Of a DNA stretch of 64,000 nucleotides, positions 38,343 through 49,340 are shown piece by piece (position 1 is the first letter of the stretch; each line of letters begins with the position of its first letter). The notes below the pieces were generated by a model. The model searched no databases. It saw only the letters and a list, made by a program, of their open reading frames with translations, and had not been told where the DNA came from. The stretch comes from Chamaea fasciata (taxonomy: Eukaryota; Chordata; Aves; Passeriformes; Sylviidae): NCBI GenBank assembly GCA_029207755.1, contig JARCOQ010000002.1, forward strand, positions 6,944,001-7,008,000, in the 5' to 3' direction. The position numbers were made by a program, and so were the translations under genes.

Positions 38343-40415
38343 AATTCAAAGGAAATATTTAAATTAAAACCTTATCTCTGGGCTGGTTCCTCAGGATTTG
38401 GCTCCTATGGTGTGTTTGCACTTCCAGTTAATTCCAGCCAAAGGGACCTGTAGCTGAAGGGGTGGGGAGGAACCAGGACAGTCAGCCTTCCAGATTGCAC
38501 CAGGAGTATGGCTTTTAGGGAGGAAATTTAAGCATCACCCCAGCGTACCAGGCCATGGACCACACTGCGTTGCTGTCTCAAAGTACCCAGTCCTGGTATC
38601 CCTGGCCCAGGCCAAGCCAAGGCACTGCTCTGGAGCAGGGCTGAGCTGGTCTGAGCAGCTGCATGCATGGGCACATTATGGGCATGGACATAGTCATGGG
38701 CATGGGCATGGGCATGGGCATGGCACAGGCATGGCATGTCTGCCCACACCAAATGCTCTGCTGCTGTGCTGCACCTCTGGCCATGCACAGGTGTTTCTCA
38801 CTCTTCCGAGAGCAAGAAATATGCCGGTATTTGATCAGGGATCTGTCAGCTCCCCAGAGTACTCTGGCCAGTGTGATAGGATGCCTGCTGGCTGGACTAG
38901 ATGCAAAGAACTCAGCAGTATCAGTCTAAAACCCAGTGAGGCATGTGACCAAAAAAAAGATAAAAAATACGAGTAGGTTTGACGCAGTAATTACCTCCGT
39001 GATAGCTCTTTCTAGGTAAGGTGAATTGATGATGACAACGTAGGGAAATTTGCCTTTCTAGTACTGTTTTCTGAACAAAATTCACCACAGCTGTCAATCA
39101 GGTCATTTTCCCCTCGCACTAAATTAGCACCATTTATTTTAACAGTGTCTTTTGTACAATGCTGAAAGGTGAACTATATTTTAATTCAACCTTGAGAATA
39201 TTCTGGTGTGCTAAAAGTTCTTATATTTGTGTAATCTTTATTTTTTAAAAAAGGTGTTGGGCATATGACCTTCCCCTTCTCAACCTGATCCTGGTCTGAA
39301 GACCGTAATCTAGCAAGCATTTTTTATCATTTTTATTTTACAATTTTAAGTGAATTTATTTTTTCCTTTGATCATAGTTGCACAGACTACATTTTCATTT
39401 TTCTGTGTAGCTGTAAGATGCTGTCTGCTTCATATAGCACTTTCCATACTTGGATACTTTATTTTATTAGAACAGCAAATGCCTTTTGAAGTGATACTTC
39501 AGTATCTCTCCTGCACTGTCAATAAAATGCTGTAAGACTGTCTGATGCATTGGACCTTGCATAGACTTGTTACCACTGCAGGCAGTATTGCAAAGAAGCT
39601 ATGGCAACATAAAGCTGAGTATTTCAAAGGTAGTTCTCAGGAAAATGACTTTTCTTCTCAAAGCAGGAACTACAAAATACAGTGTGCTAAAGCAGGGTAT
39701 GCTAGAAAGTGGTCACTGAGTTCAATGATGATTTTAAAGTCCAATCCATCATGAAAGATTAAATATTTTCATGGAAAAGCGTGAAAGTTTTGATTTCCAC
39801 TCCTATTCCAAGGACTTATTTTATCTAATAGTATTCATAGTTACTGCTTCAGGCAAAGACTGTACACTGTGTTTCACCTTTCAGTGCCCTGATTCCTTGG
39901 TTGAAGACTCATGCTCCCTAAGGAGCAAGGAGAAGCTTTTTCAGGAAGGAGTACCATGCCCACTGCTCTCCTCCTGCCTGTCCCACAGCCCATGAGCTGT
40001 TTGACACAAAACCATGAAAGCTGGCAAAGTTTCTGTGTCACAGGTGAGGCCCTCTCAGACTTGCCTATAATCTACCCTGAAGGATGCTCTGAAATGCATG
40101 TGGGCTCCAGACCTGGAAATGCAGCATAGGCTTCCTGACTCTTCCAGTTTAGAAAGGCGCAACTTTGGGAAAGTGAAAACAGAAAGTAAGCCCTTACATT
40201 GGTAGGTTTATGATAGATTAATAACCTTGAATTAATTTTCTTTATTATTATTATTATTTTAAACACTTAAGATTGTTTCAGGTCTGTTATTTTTTCCTTT
40301 TGCGATTATCAGGTGACCTGGTGCCACAAAACAAACTGAACTATTGTGATGGAGTTTGGCACACAATATGTTTAATCGAGTTCTCAAGTCTTCTGTGTCT
40401 GCCACATTCTCCCAG
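38343..40415. other. Non-coding stretch with a small hexanucleotide repeat
   Basis: GC-richer near 38400-38900, then AT-rich. It contains (CATGGG)n at 38695-38724. A 55-nt segment at 39989-40043 has excellent splice sites but fits poorly with its neighbours (see findings). A 69-codon plus-strand frame near 39545 is unrecognised. Confidence 0.5.
38695..38724. repeat. (CATGGG)n hexanucleotide repeat
   Basis: Four perfect CATGGG copies and a fifth with one change, within a patch rich in GCATGG-like words. Confidence 0.9.
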
Positions 40416-40528
40416 AGCATCCACATTCATAGATGATGGGTTTTATAAGCTTGAGAGTGAATCAAAACCTGAGATTCCCTCGTCTTCATGCACAGATGCA
40501 GACACCTGTGACTCACTGGAGCTGTGTG
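40416..40528 (+). CDS. Candidate coding exon A (partial, unrecognised protein)
   Basis: Weakly supported internal exon. The acceptor is strong: a long pyrimidine tract (CTTCTGTGTCTGCC) ending TTCTCCCAG. The donor is TGTGTG/GTGAGC. The 113-nt segment is open in one frame, entering in phase 2 and leaving in phase 1. It encodes an acidic, serine- and cysteine-containing peptide with motifs STFIDDGFYKLESES and CTDADTCDSLELC. No domain is recognised. It would splice in frame to candidate exon B, 12.4 kb downstream. It could equally be a pseudo-exon, since strong-looking acceptor/donor pairs occur by chance at this rate in a 64-kb window. Confidence 0.28.
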
Positions 40529-40954
40529 GTGAGCCCAGGCAGAATTTAGCAGTAACACTGTGTTTCCTGCAGGTTCACATCTGGAGCCCGCTCAGCATGT
40601 CACAAACTGAAGCACTCAGGGTTTGAAATGGTTATATCCATCGCTACCTGCTAGTGAAGGACAAAAAAACACCCATAGGTCAAAAATGGTCTACAAGTTG
40701 CTCCATGTGGCCAGTGCTTTCTCTGAGACAGGAAGAAGCGCAGCTGGAGAGCTTTCCCTGTGCTCACTCCAGCTGTACACACAGGCAGGATCCATGCTGC
40801 GTGCAGCTGGGAGGCAGGAGCATCTGCTGGCACAGGGACAAGCAAACCAGATAGTGGCTGATGGAAGAGAGGGGTGAGATAGCTTGCTACCATGGTGCAG
40901 GTGATGCCTTAAGTTTTAGCTTTCATGTTTTTCAGATTCTGTGCTGCCTAGGGT
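40529..40954. other. Non-coding stretch before the LTR
   Basis: Slightly GC-richer than average, with an 84-codon plus frame and an 80-codon minus frame that overlap and resemble nothing known. Nothing is called here. Confidence 0.5.
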
Positions 40955-41339
40955 TGTAGTTCTGTGCCTCATATTAAGTGATAGTAAGCTCTCTGCACAG
41001 AGTAGGAAGACAAATTCTTTTCCTGCTGAAGACCAAGGACAACTTTCAGGCCCAAAAGCAAAAACAATGGTGGAATGAAGGGAGGAACAAGAAGAATGAG
41101 ACCTCACAACCTGAAGCTGCAACTGGACAATTAAACCCCAATGTGCAAAGGACCAAAACTTATAAAAGTGTGAGACCTCGTGACCAGTTGTCCGTTTTGT
41201 GACCATTTTAAGTCCACCTTGGGTGTAGCCCTGGTCAGGCTCTTTTGCTGCCCGAGGTGTACCCTTAAAGGCCTTTCAATAAATACCTACTTTATTCTCT
41301 GTCCAGTCTCTGTTCCAGTTCAGCCTTCCTAAGGCATCA
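40955..41339 (+). mobile_element. Endogenous retrovirus LTR (solo), plus strand
   Basis: The order of signals is that of an LTR. It opens TGTAGTTCTGTGCC. A TATA box (TTATAAAAGTG) lies near 41160. The sequence TTTCAATAAATACC, with a canonical AATAAA, lies near 41277. A T-rich U5 (TTTATTCTCTGTCCAG) follows, with closing sequence AAGGCATCA. The layout resembles avian gammaretrovirus- or ERVK-like LTRs but I cannot name the family. No clean target-site duplication is visible: AGGG occurs at both edges but out of register. No gag, pol or primer-binding site follows. Confidence 0.75.
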
Positions 41340-41735
41340 CAGGGACAGGGATCTCCTGCCTGGACAGATGTTTGAGGGCATGCAGTGGGCCAGGAGATGC
41401 AGCTGTTTGCCCCACACGGGCAGGTGGGTGTCTGTGTTTCTGCGAACAGGGGAAGGATCGGGTATCCTTGTGGGAATGACAGGAAGAAAAGGCACTGGCA
41501 GGGAGGTGAGGCAGGGGCTGCTCTGCAGGCAGCAGTGGGAAGGAGTCCCATGGGCACACTTGGCACCAGCTGCAAGCTGGACCACCCTGAACCCTGTAAA
41601 CTGTTGGTTTACTGTACTGCACGACCTCCATCCTCAAGTGTCTGAGCTCTTCATTAAACCTCATCTTAACCACTCTGGCCTCATCTGAGCTTGACATAAC
41701 TGCTTGGAGACCGGCTTGTGTGATTAAGAAAATTT
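41340..41735 (+). mobile_element. GC-rich LTR-like segment next to the LTR
   Basis: GC-richer than the surroundings. Its last part, GCTCTTCATTAAACCTCATC followed by CACTCTGG and CTTGGAGACCGGC, has the look of an LTR polyadenylation/U5 region (ATTAAA signal). It may be a second, older LTR, or internal non-coding retroviral sequence left beside the first. Long open frames on both strands here (up to 142 codons, minus) are attributed to composition. Confidence 0.35.
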
Positions 41736-42098
41736 GGTGGAGTCTCAGAGGTATCAAATGAACCTGAAAGTACTTTAAATTTGTAACTTAAGAAGGCTCT
41801 TCTTTCTGGTCTCTTGCTTCGAAAAAATAATGTATAAAGAAAATTTCATTTCGTTGCTTTTTTTTTTCTTTTTCCTTTGTGAACAGTCAGATTTCATTCC
41901 ACACGACTTTATCCACCATTTAATGAAACCTTTCATCAGACATACAGATTGGATAATGTCATGCCTCCCTTTAAAACCTGAAATAAATGAGTGAGCCTTT
42001 GCTAGTGAGCAAACCTATTCAATCAGCTTCTGTGCAGAAGCAGTTTTCAACATTAGGAACTGGATACCTCCCATTAACATGACTTAACACAGCTGTGA

Positions 42099-42142
42099 AA
42101 TGCTGCCAAACTTATGTAATACAATTATTATGTGGCAGCATT
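42099..42142. repeat. Hairpin: perfect 10-bp inverted repeat, 24-nt loop
   Basis: AATGCTGCCA at 42099-42108 is the exact reverse complement of TGGCAGCATT at 42133-42142. The loop is AT-rich (TTATGTAATACAATTATTAT-like). The stem does not extend outward, so it is shorter than a typical pre-miRNA. Confidence 0.85.
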
Positions 42143-43983
42143 GCCTAAAATAAACCAGGGCTGCCACTGTAAGCTCTCATTTGTAACAATTCCAGTTTTA
42201 AAGGCTGATGAAGAACATCAGGCGATTCTGCGGTAAAAGGTAGACCTGGGAAAGCTCAAAGAGTCCCATGAGGATAAATAAAAAATTGCAGTACAAGACA
42301 TCTTATCAAATTTACAGCCTGTCGCATTTCTGCGTTGATTCTTGCTTTCCTAGAGAAAAATGGCAAAACAATCTTTTCTCTGCAATTAAATAAACATGAA
42401 TCCTCAATATCTGCATGTCAGAAATCAGGCCGCAGAAACTTACTGGAGGGCCTTGACAACTATCCTGATTAAAATATTGTAAATTGTTGATTTAAATAAG
42501 GTAAACTTTCTATTAGTCTAATCCTCTGTGGAAGGAGGAAAAAAACAGAGATGATATTTTTAAATTATGGTGGGGTTTTTTGTACAAAAGCCAGAAGTCC
42601 AGAGACTGCATGTGTAAATAGATGATCCAGAACTAACTCACCTGATTATGACTTTAAACAAACCTGTGTGTACACAGCCAGAATTTCAGAAGTTATGTTT
42701 TAGACTACTGAATTGTGTTAATCCACAGGATCTTTACGATGCAAGTCTTTGCAAAGGCATTGACTAAGATATGCAATGCAAATTAAAAGATATGAATTTA
42801 TTTCCCCCACATTAAAGTAACAACAAAAGATATACTCCTTCCCCACCTGTTAGCTCATTTAAGGTTTTATGCTTTGTGGCCAAATTTTGGAAGCATTGTT
42901 TAGGGCAGACTCCTGCTGCTGGAAGCAAATTTTAATCTGTAACTAAGGAGAGTTTTAACAGCTTTGTTCCTCCTTTCATAATTTTCTAAGTCTTTCCTTG
43001 TAGACTTTGTGCCTCTCACCATTCATCCATATATCAAATGTCACTTCAAGAGACAGATGAACTAATAAAAAAGTTAATTCAGTATGGTTTTTCTGACCAA
43101 GCCACAACATTTTTTTTTGTTTTGTTTTTGCTTTTCTTCCTTTTTTTGATCCCTACTAAATAACACTGCTAGCTAGAGAATGCATCATTTCATTCTGCGA
43201 TTTTATCACTCATTATTAAGGTCTTTAGAGCATTCCTCTTTCAGGACAGCACTTTCTCTCACTGAAACCTTTCACTCCCTTACTGGAGAAGTTCTCCACA
43301 GCACATTGTTTTCACTACCCTCGTTTATTAAGAGGTAGAGATGTGAGTACCAGTCATCTTATGTTGAAGTGCCACATCTTGGAACTTAATATTTTGCTCT
43401 TTTTCTACCCCCACTGTAGGGAAAGCAGGATCACTTTGCTCTTAAACCTTGAAAATTCTCACTTGACCCACTTAATTTTCAGGATACAGCACAGGGATCT
43501 CAACCCGGGTAGTTCCTTTGTTAGCCCCGGATTGTTTCTGGAGCACTGCTACATTCTTCCTAAAAAGACCACACAACTTTTAGCTGAGAAGCAAAGGTGC
43601 TGGCTGTGGAGTTCTTTCTGCAGTCAGTTTGTCAGAAAAGGCTCTTTGTGCAAACCCTTGTGATTGAGCAGATGTGATCTCATGGTTTGCTGCCAGGTCC
43701 TTTTCCACCTCCCCCTGAGGCTGTACAGTCCTGCCAGTCAACTTTTGCCATTTACAGACCACTGTGTGAGTCACTTTAACTCACTGAATAACTGGAATAG
43801 GATGCAGATTGATTTCTGCTGCATTACTGATCTCCAACAAGGAATGAAGCACAGCAACCTGGGCAGGAATTATTTAACGGATAGGTGAAAAAAAAAGCTG
43901 GAGTTGAAGGAAAAGTACATCAGCGTGGGATCTTTCACAACTGTTTGTGAAAGAATTTAGGTGCTAATTTTCTCCTTAATCTG

Positions 43984-44130
43984 AAAAAAAAAAAAAAAAA
44001 AAAAAAAAAAGAAAGAATCACAAAGCCTTCGCCCCCAAACTCCTAAACAATACCTCACCATAAAAAAAAAAACACAAAAAGCCCCCCAAAACCCAAAAAA
44101 CTCCCCAAAATCTCCCCCCAAAACCACCAA
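43984..44130. repeat. A27 run followed by an A/C-only tract
   Basis: A27 at 43984-44010 is followed by roughly 100 bp almost devoid of G and T, with C runs at 44082-44087, 44092-44094, 44103-44106 and 44114-44119. The minus strand therefore has four G tracts separated by short T-rich loops. Confidence 0.9.
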
Positions 44131-47100
44131 GATGACAAAAAGACCTACAATGACAATTTTGAGCCTTAATTCTCTGTAAGGAACCTTGAAGCACAAAGTC
44201 TGTTATGTGTTTAGATAGAATTAAAATGAGATGCAGAAAAAGGGAGTGTTACCATGGAATTATATTTGCTGTTTCATCACCATCACCTGGTTGCACTTAT
44301 TTTCCCATTTGAAGTCCATACTGTATGAGTTCTGTAAAGGTCAATTGTTATGATCATTTCTCTATTTTAATTAGCTTTGGTTTACATATTTGCATTTTGG
44401 GGAAATTTTACTATAATTATTTCCTGCAATCTGGCAACTTCTCACCACTCCAGCTGCACAGTTGCTGAAGAGTGAAACTTGACAGGAAACCTGGCAGTTA
44501 ATTTTGTCTGTAGGGTGTCCCAAGTTGCCATAGAAATGGTGAGAGTTCTGGCCCTTAATATTTCACTGAAAAAATCCCCAGGATGATGTTCTGAGCACAA
44601 GGAACTGTGTTGTTCCAACAATCCCTATAAGCTGGAATAGTCCCACGAGCCAAGGGCAGCCAGGTGCATCCCAGAATTTGTCAGGAAACACTGGTAGAAG
44701 GTGTTGAGTCACAAGTTTTGATGGCCTCAGTTTCTGGTATTTGTAAGAGTGTTGAAAAATCAACTGGCCTTCAGACACTAGACTTCTCTAACCATAGAGG
44801 AAATGTGATGCAATTAAACCTGAGGAGAAACAAATTTTAGAAACCCTTGCTGGTTTACTGGAGTAAACCTCTTAAATTCTGAACAATGGATGTTTGATAA
44901 GAAAGTACAGTAATTGGTACTCCTTCTTTAGAATACTTTTTTATTTTTTTCCAAATTTTGATTCACAAAACACGTTTCTGGTCATACACACTGCACCGTG
45001 TTTGTGCTGATCAAAATAAAATATTGGGGGCTATTTGCACATACACTGTAGTTGAAGGAAAATCAAAATTGTAACAATACTGAGAATTTGAACAACTTTG
45101 TTGCAGAGTTTTGAAAAGAGACATTTATGTAGTCTGCATATATTCTACTTAATGACCATTCAGAGGTAAATTTGGTTACAGAAAAATATATCAGTTTAAA
45201 TATTTGTTATTGATGATGGAAAATCTATGGTATTTATGAAGTTATATTTGACTTAATTTTTGTTTTGGCAAACAACATGGAAAGTGCCTCAGTTTTCGAA
45301 CTGCTCTTCAAGGTGAAGTTGGGGACATTCTTTACCCTAAAAATCTCGTTTCACATCCATGGACACAACTTAATTTAAAAAAAATTAGATAAATAATCTA
45401 CCATAGATCTCTGACAGACCATACTATGGACCAAGCTACACCTGTGATGTTTCCATTTGCTCTCAGGCTGTTTGATTATCTAAGTGAATTTTAGAAATTA
45501 CACCTGATTTCTCCCATTTCCCTGTCTAGCATTTCTTAAATGGTGACTTTAAAATACATTTAGTATTTGGGAGATCTCCTAGACACTAATTCTTTATAAC
45601 AGCTGTGGACTCAACCTTGAAAAACTTTATGTTGAAGTAGAGGTTTGGTGTAATGATCACACATAAGCAAATACAAACTATTGGCAGAAATCAATAGGCC
45701 AAACAATGTTTTTTCATGTAAGTCTTCCAGCCCAAAACACACACTTTGAAATCAATACATTTATTATGAATTTGCTGCTTGTTCCATGGCTAGCCTGATG
45801 CAAAGACGTAGGGTTTATATGTTGTATCACTTGCCACACAATAAAGTTTAGACATCATTTCTTAAGCAGAGTAAAAAATCAGAGCAGGTAAATCAAGCCT
45901 CTAAATATTTAAAACTGAAGCTTATCTGTAAATACTCTAAATAACTAGATTGAGAAGGAAGCATTGGCATAGCTACAGAAAGAATGGTATCCACAACTAA
46001 TTCTTTAAAGCTCCTTTGTAATACAGATTTTTTTATTATTATTGCTAGGATAATTTAAGAGAATAAAATAGATATTTATCTATTCAACAAAAGAAATATC
46101 AGACTTGATACCTCATCCTTTTGTAATACATACTAAATTGCTTCTGCAAATGTTTTCATACAATACTATCAGAAACCAAATTAAGAAAAATTGAATTCTA
46201 GATCAATATAAATTGTATTTGCAAGATATGATTTAACAGATTAGAAATGCAGTTAAAACACTGTTACAGAACAATGATAAATCCAGGTGAAGTAAAACCA
46301 GTCTCCATTAAATGGGGAATTGTTACATGAGATAGATAAAGATTTGGAAATCAAAATCGTGAATCAGTAAATGAACAGGCCTTGGACCTGCCAGTGTTTG
46401 GTTAGAGGAGCTCTAAGAAAAGCCCATTTGCTGCAGGAAATTTGAGTCACTGACCCTCTGAGACACCACTAGAACAAAGTCACACGACTGGGTTAGGGAG
46501 GATGCCACGGAGCTGTGATTTGTCAGCATTCATAGATGTTATTGAAAATACTATCGATTTGTGTGCTGGGTTTATTTTTTCTTCAGCAGCCGAGTGTGTT
46601 AATTCTGGTTTCCTGCAAAATTTCAAACAGCTAGTTACATTGAAGGCTATATAGAATAAAAGATGTGACTCATTTTATCCTGAAATATTGACCTTTTTCT
46701 TCCTTGTTTCAAAATTGTTATTGTAGAGTCAAATCAAGTTAGGCAAACTGATCTTTTCACTCCTTTAAGAAAGGTTTTTCTTACCTTTTCTGCACAAAGA
46801 AAAGCAAAGATATTCTAAAGCCACAGGTTTTTATCTTAAAAAAAGAAAATAGATTATTTTAAAAACTCTAGCATTCTCATCATTTGGAATTAGAAGGTAG
46901 ATAGAAAGATAGAGTGGCCTTCATCAGAGATTTGCCTTTGCCTGTAAAAGTCTACTCAAACCTGACACATCTTTGGGAAATCACTGTGCATTCTTGGCAG
47001 GGACACTGGCAGTGCTCCTGCTGGGGATAAGAATAACTTTGGATTGTCTTCTATGACACTTCAGTCATACCTGGGGCAGCAGATGTCTGAAATCTGAGTC

Positions 47101-48128
47101 TGTTCTGGTGGTCTCAGTGACATCCTGGTAAGGACTCAAGGAAACCTCCCAGACCCAAAGGCAGGCAAGATAAAGTCTAGCAGTAGGGCGTGAGAAGGGC
47201 TCCCAGGGTCAAACAGGGAGAGACAGAGATGGCAATGGTAGTGGAAAGGACTGTGATTTAATGGGAGAAGAGTATGGGCCTGCAAGGCCACCGATGATGG
47301 GTCAAAGCCTGAGACATGAGCACAGTGAGTTGTGATAAAGGTCCCAAAGGGGAAGTCTGGGACTGGAGGCTACAAAGAGTGTGAGGAACGGGGGAGCAAG
47401 AGAGGAAGTGAACGAGAAAGCAGAGATGGAAAGTGCGTACGCCTTATGAAACAAGCTTATTGTGTGACCTCGAGGTCAGGAAACCTCCACACACTGAACC
47501 AGCTCCTGCAGCTTTAATGAACTCAGTACTGGAGGGGAGACCATAAGCACCAAATCTAATCTTAGCCTCTTTGTTTCTGAGCCTGGCATTCTAATCCCAT
47601 TGGGATATCTGCACCATCATTTAGACAGATCTGCCTTTGTCCCCCTAAGACCTCCTCCCAGAGGCTGACATACCTCTTTCCTGGCCTTGAATGATTCATC
47701 CTCCCCAGGATTTTTTCTTCTTTTTGTCCATAAATCTCCCAGCAGATCCGGCTCCAAGTCAGATGTTCCATCTCACAACCTTTACACTCATTCTCTTTAT
47801 TTCTGAAAACACTGCTGGTGCTGGAACAGGCAACACTTGAATATCCATACAACCCCTGGTGGCTTTATATTCCAACCAGTCTGTTTTGCTGTGGACCAGA
47901 AAACTCAAACCCCACACAAATCTGTCAAAAAATGACCACTAGCAAATGCATCCAAATTGTCCTTAAAAACAACATTAAAAACATCTTCCTTTAAAAAGGG
48001 AGGAGTAACTCTAGTCTACTCAAAGCAACTTTCAGAATTTAGGCATACAACTACTACTTACTGTAAATTCTTACTCAGGTAACATATTCCCTACAGAAAG
48101 CCAGACAGATGGAATAAACTGATGGCAA

Positions 48129-48176
48129 TTTTTTTTTTTCCTTTTTTTTTTTTTTTGTGTGTGTGTGTGTGTGTGT
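48129..48176. repeat. Poly(T) and (GT)n compound repeat
   Basis: T11, CC, T15 and then about ten GT dinucleotides. Confidence 0.95.
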
Positions 48177-48639
48177 CTGAGGAGAAGGGAAAACACAGAT
48201 AGAAACAGGCAAAAAATTCTAGACTGGTTATGGCTGGTTAGGCAAAAAGTACAAATAATAAGACACAGAAATAGGAATTCCATTCCTCAATTTTGAGCAC
48301 AACTGTAAGCAAACCCACTGAGCTTTCTACACCTCTTTTCCTCACCAACATTGTTCTTTCTTCCTTTATTTGGGTGTGTGGAAGGCAGAGGTGTACTTGG
48401 GGGATGTGTTGGGAGGCATTTGTAAGTTGATAACTTGCAAATAACTGAAACGAAGCTCACTCTCGCCTTGGGGTGCCAACCTCTCCCTGCTTGTATTGCC
48501 TGAGATTTAAGGAGGAACTTAGCAGCAAACTTCGAAAACATTTACAGCAACTACATGGAAATGGATAAAAACCCCCTCACTTCTGCTAATCTTGCAGAAG
48601 AGGTGAAGACTGATGGCACGGAAAAAAAAATGACTGCAG

Positions 48640-49340
48640 GAGCTACTTTACTTGGCAAATGGGTACCCTTCAATCAAAATGTGTTTCATTCTGTCTCACC
48701 AAATGTCAGATAACAGACTGAGAAGTACAAGTGAAACCTAGAGAATGGAGCAGTTTACCATGGAAAACAGTGACTCTGAAAGGAATTTCGGGGTCACAGT
48801 AGATATACGACTCCAAAAGGCTTTTTGCAGAGCTGTGGGAAAAGGGTTAATGCAATCCATGGGTGTATAAACACAGGGGGAGAGGGAGGTGAGCTTACCT
48901 CTGTGTGGCTGTTATTGCAATGCTCTGTGCTGCTCTGGTCTCCGTATTTTTAAAGGATGTTGGCGAGGGTGTTAAAAAGAGCCATAAAAAGTATTTAATG
49001 GCTGGAGATGTAACGACTTACAGTGAGAAATTTAAAGCTCTCATTTTGTTAAGCTTATAAAAAGAAAGATTGAAAGGTGATTTGATAATGGTTTATAACC
49101 ATATGCATAGGGAAAAAAACACCAGGGAACAAAGGATTCTTTAATCTACTGGAGGAAAAAAAAAGAAATGTGGAAGGAATTCATGACTGAAAGCTGAAAC
49201 TGAAAATAAAACAATATTATATATATTTTTAGCTGGAGAAGTAAAAATTAATGAAAATTAGCAGTGAAAATGGTGAACACTCTACCTCCTGCTGATTTTA
49301 TATCAAGACTGGAATCTCCTTCAGAAGCTGGCTGTAACTG
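48640..49340 (+). mobile_element. Old, decayed CR1-like LINE fragment
   Basis: The order and wording match the ORF2 C-terminal part and 3' end of ancient amniote CR1/L3-like LINEs. In sequence order these are a CAAATGGGT-type start, AGGAATTTCGGGGTCACAGT (the 'dLGV' region), GGGTGTATAAACA, GAGGTGAGCTTACCTCTGTG, GCTGTTATTGCAATGCTCTG, AGAGCCATAAAAAGTATTTAATGG, GAGAAATTTAAAGCTC, GGTGATTTGATAATGGTTTATAACC and ATATCAAGACTGG near the end. The copy is full of indels and stops and is far more diverged than the other CR1s here, so it probably predates modern birds. Both boundaries are approximate. Confidence 0.75.

Larger units (their letters stand above)
41736..48639. other. Long non-coding stretch, no recognised gene
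   Basis: No gene recognised. Contents are a 10-bp stem hairpin (42099-42142) within a conserved-element-like region (42050-42500), an A27 run and a neighbouring A/C-only tract (43984-44130), a second conserved-element-like stretch (46470-46830), a GC-richer patch (47020-47860), and a poly(T)/(GT)n tract (48129-48176). Confidence 0.5.

Noticed and set aside
37950..38453. 167-codon plus-strand open frame
   Set aside because: Lies mostly inside the minus-strand ERVL LTR and reads serine runs from its TCCTCC tract. Not a gene.
41329..41757. 142-codon minus-strand open frame
   Set aside because: Covers the GC-rich LTR-like segment and overlaps open frames on the other strand. Composition effect.
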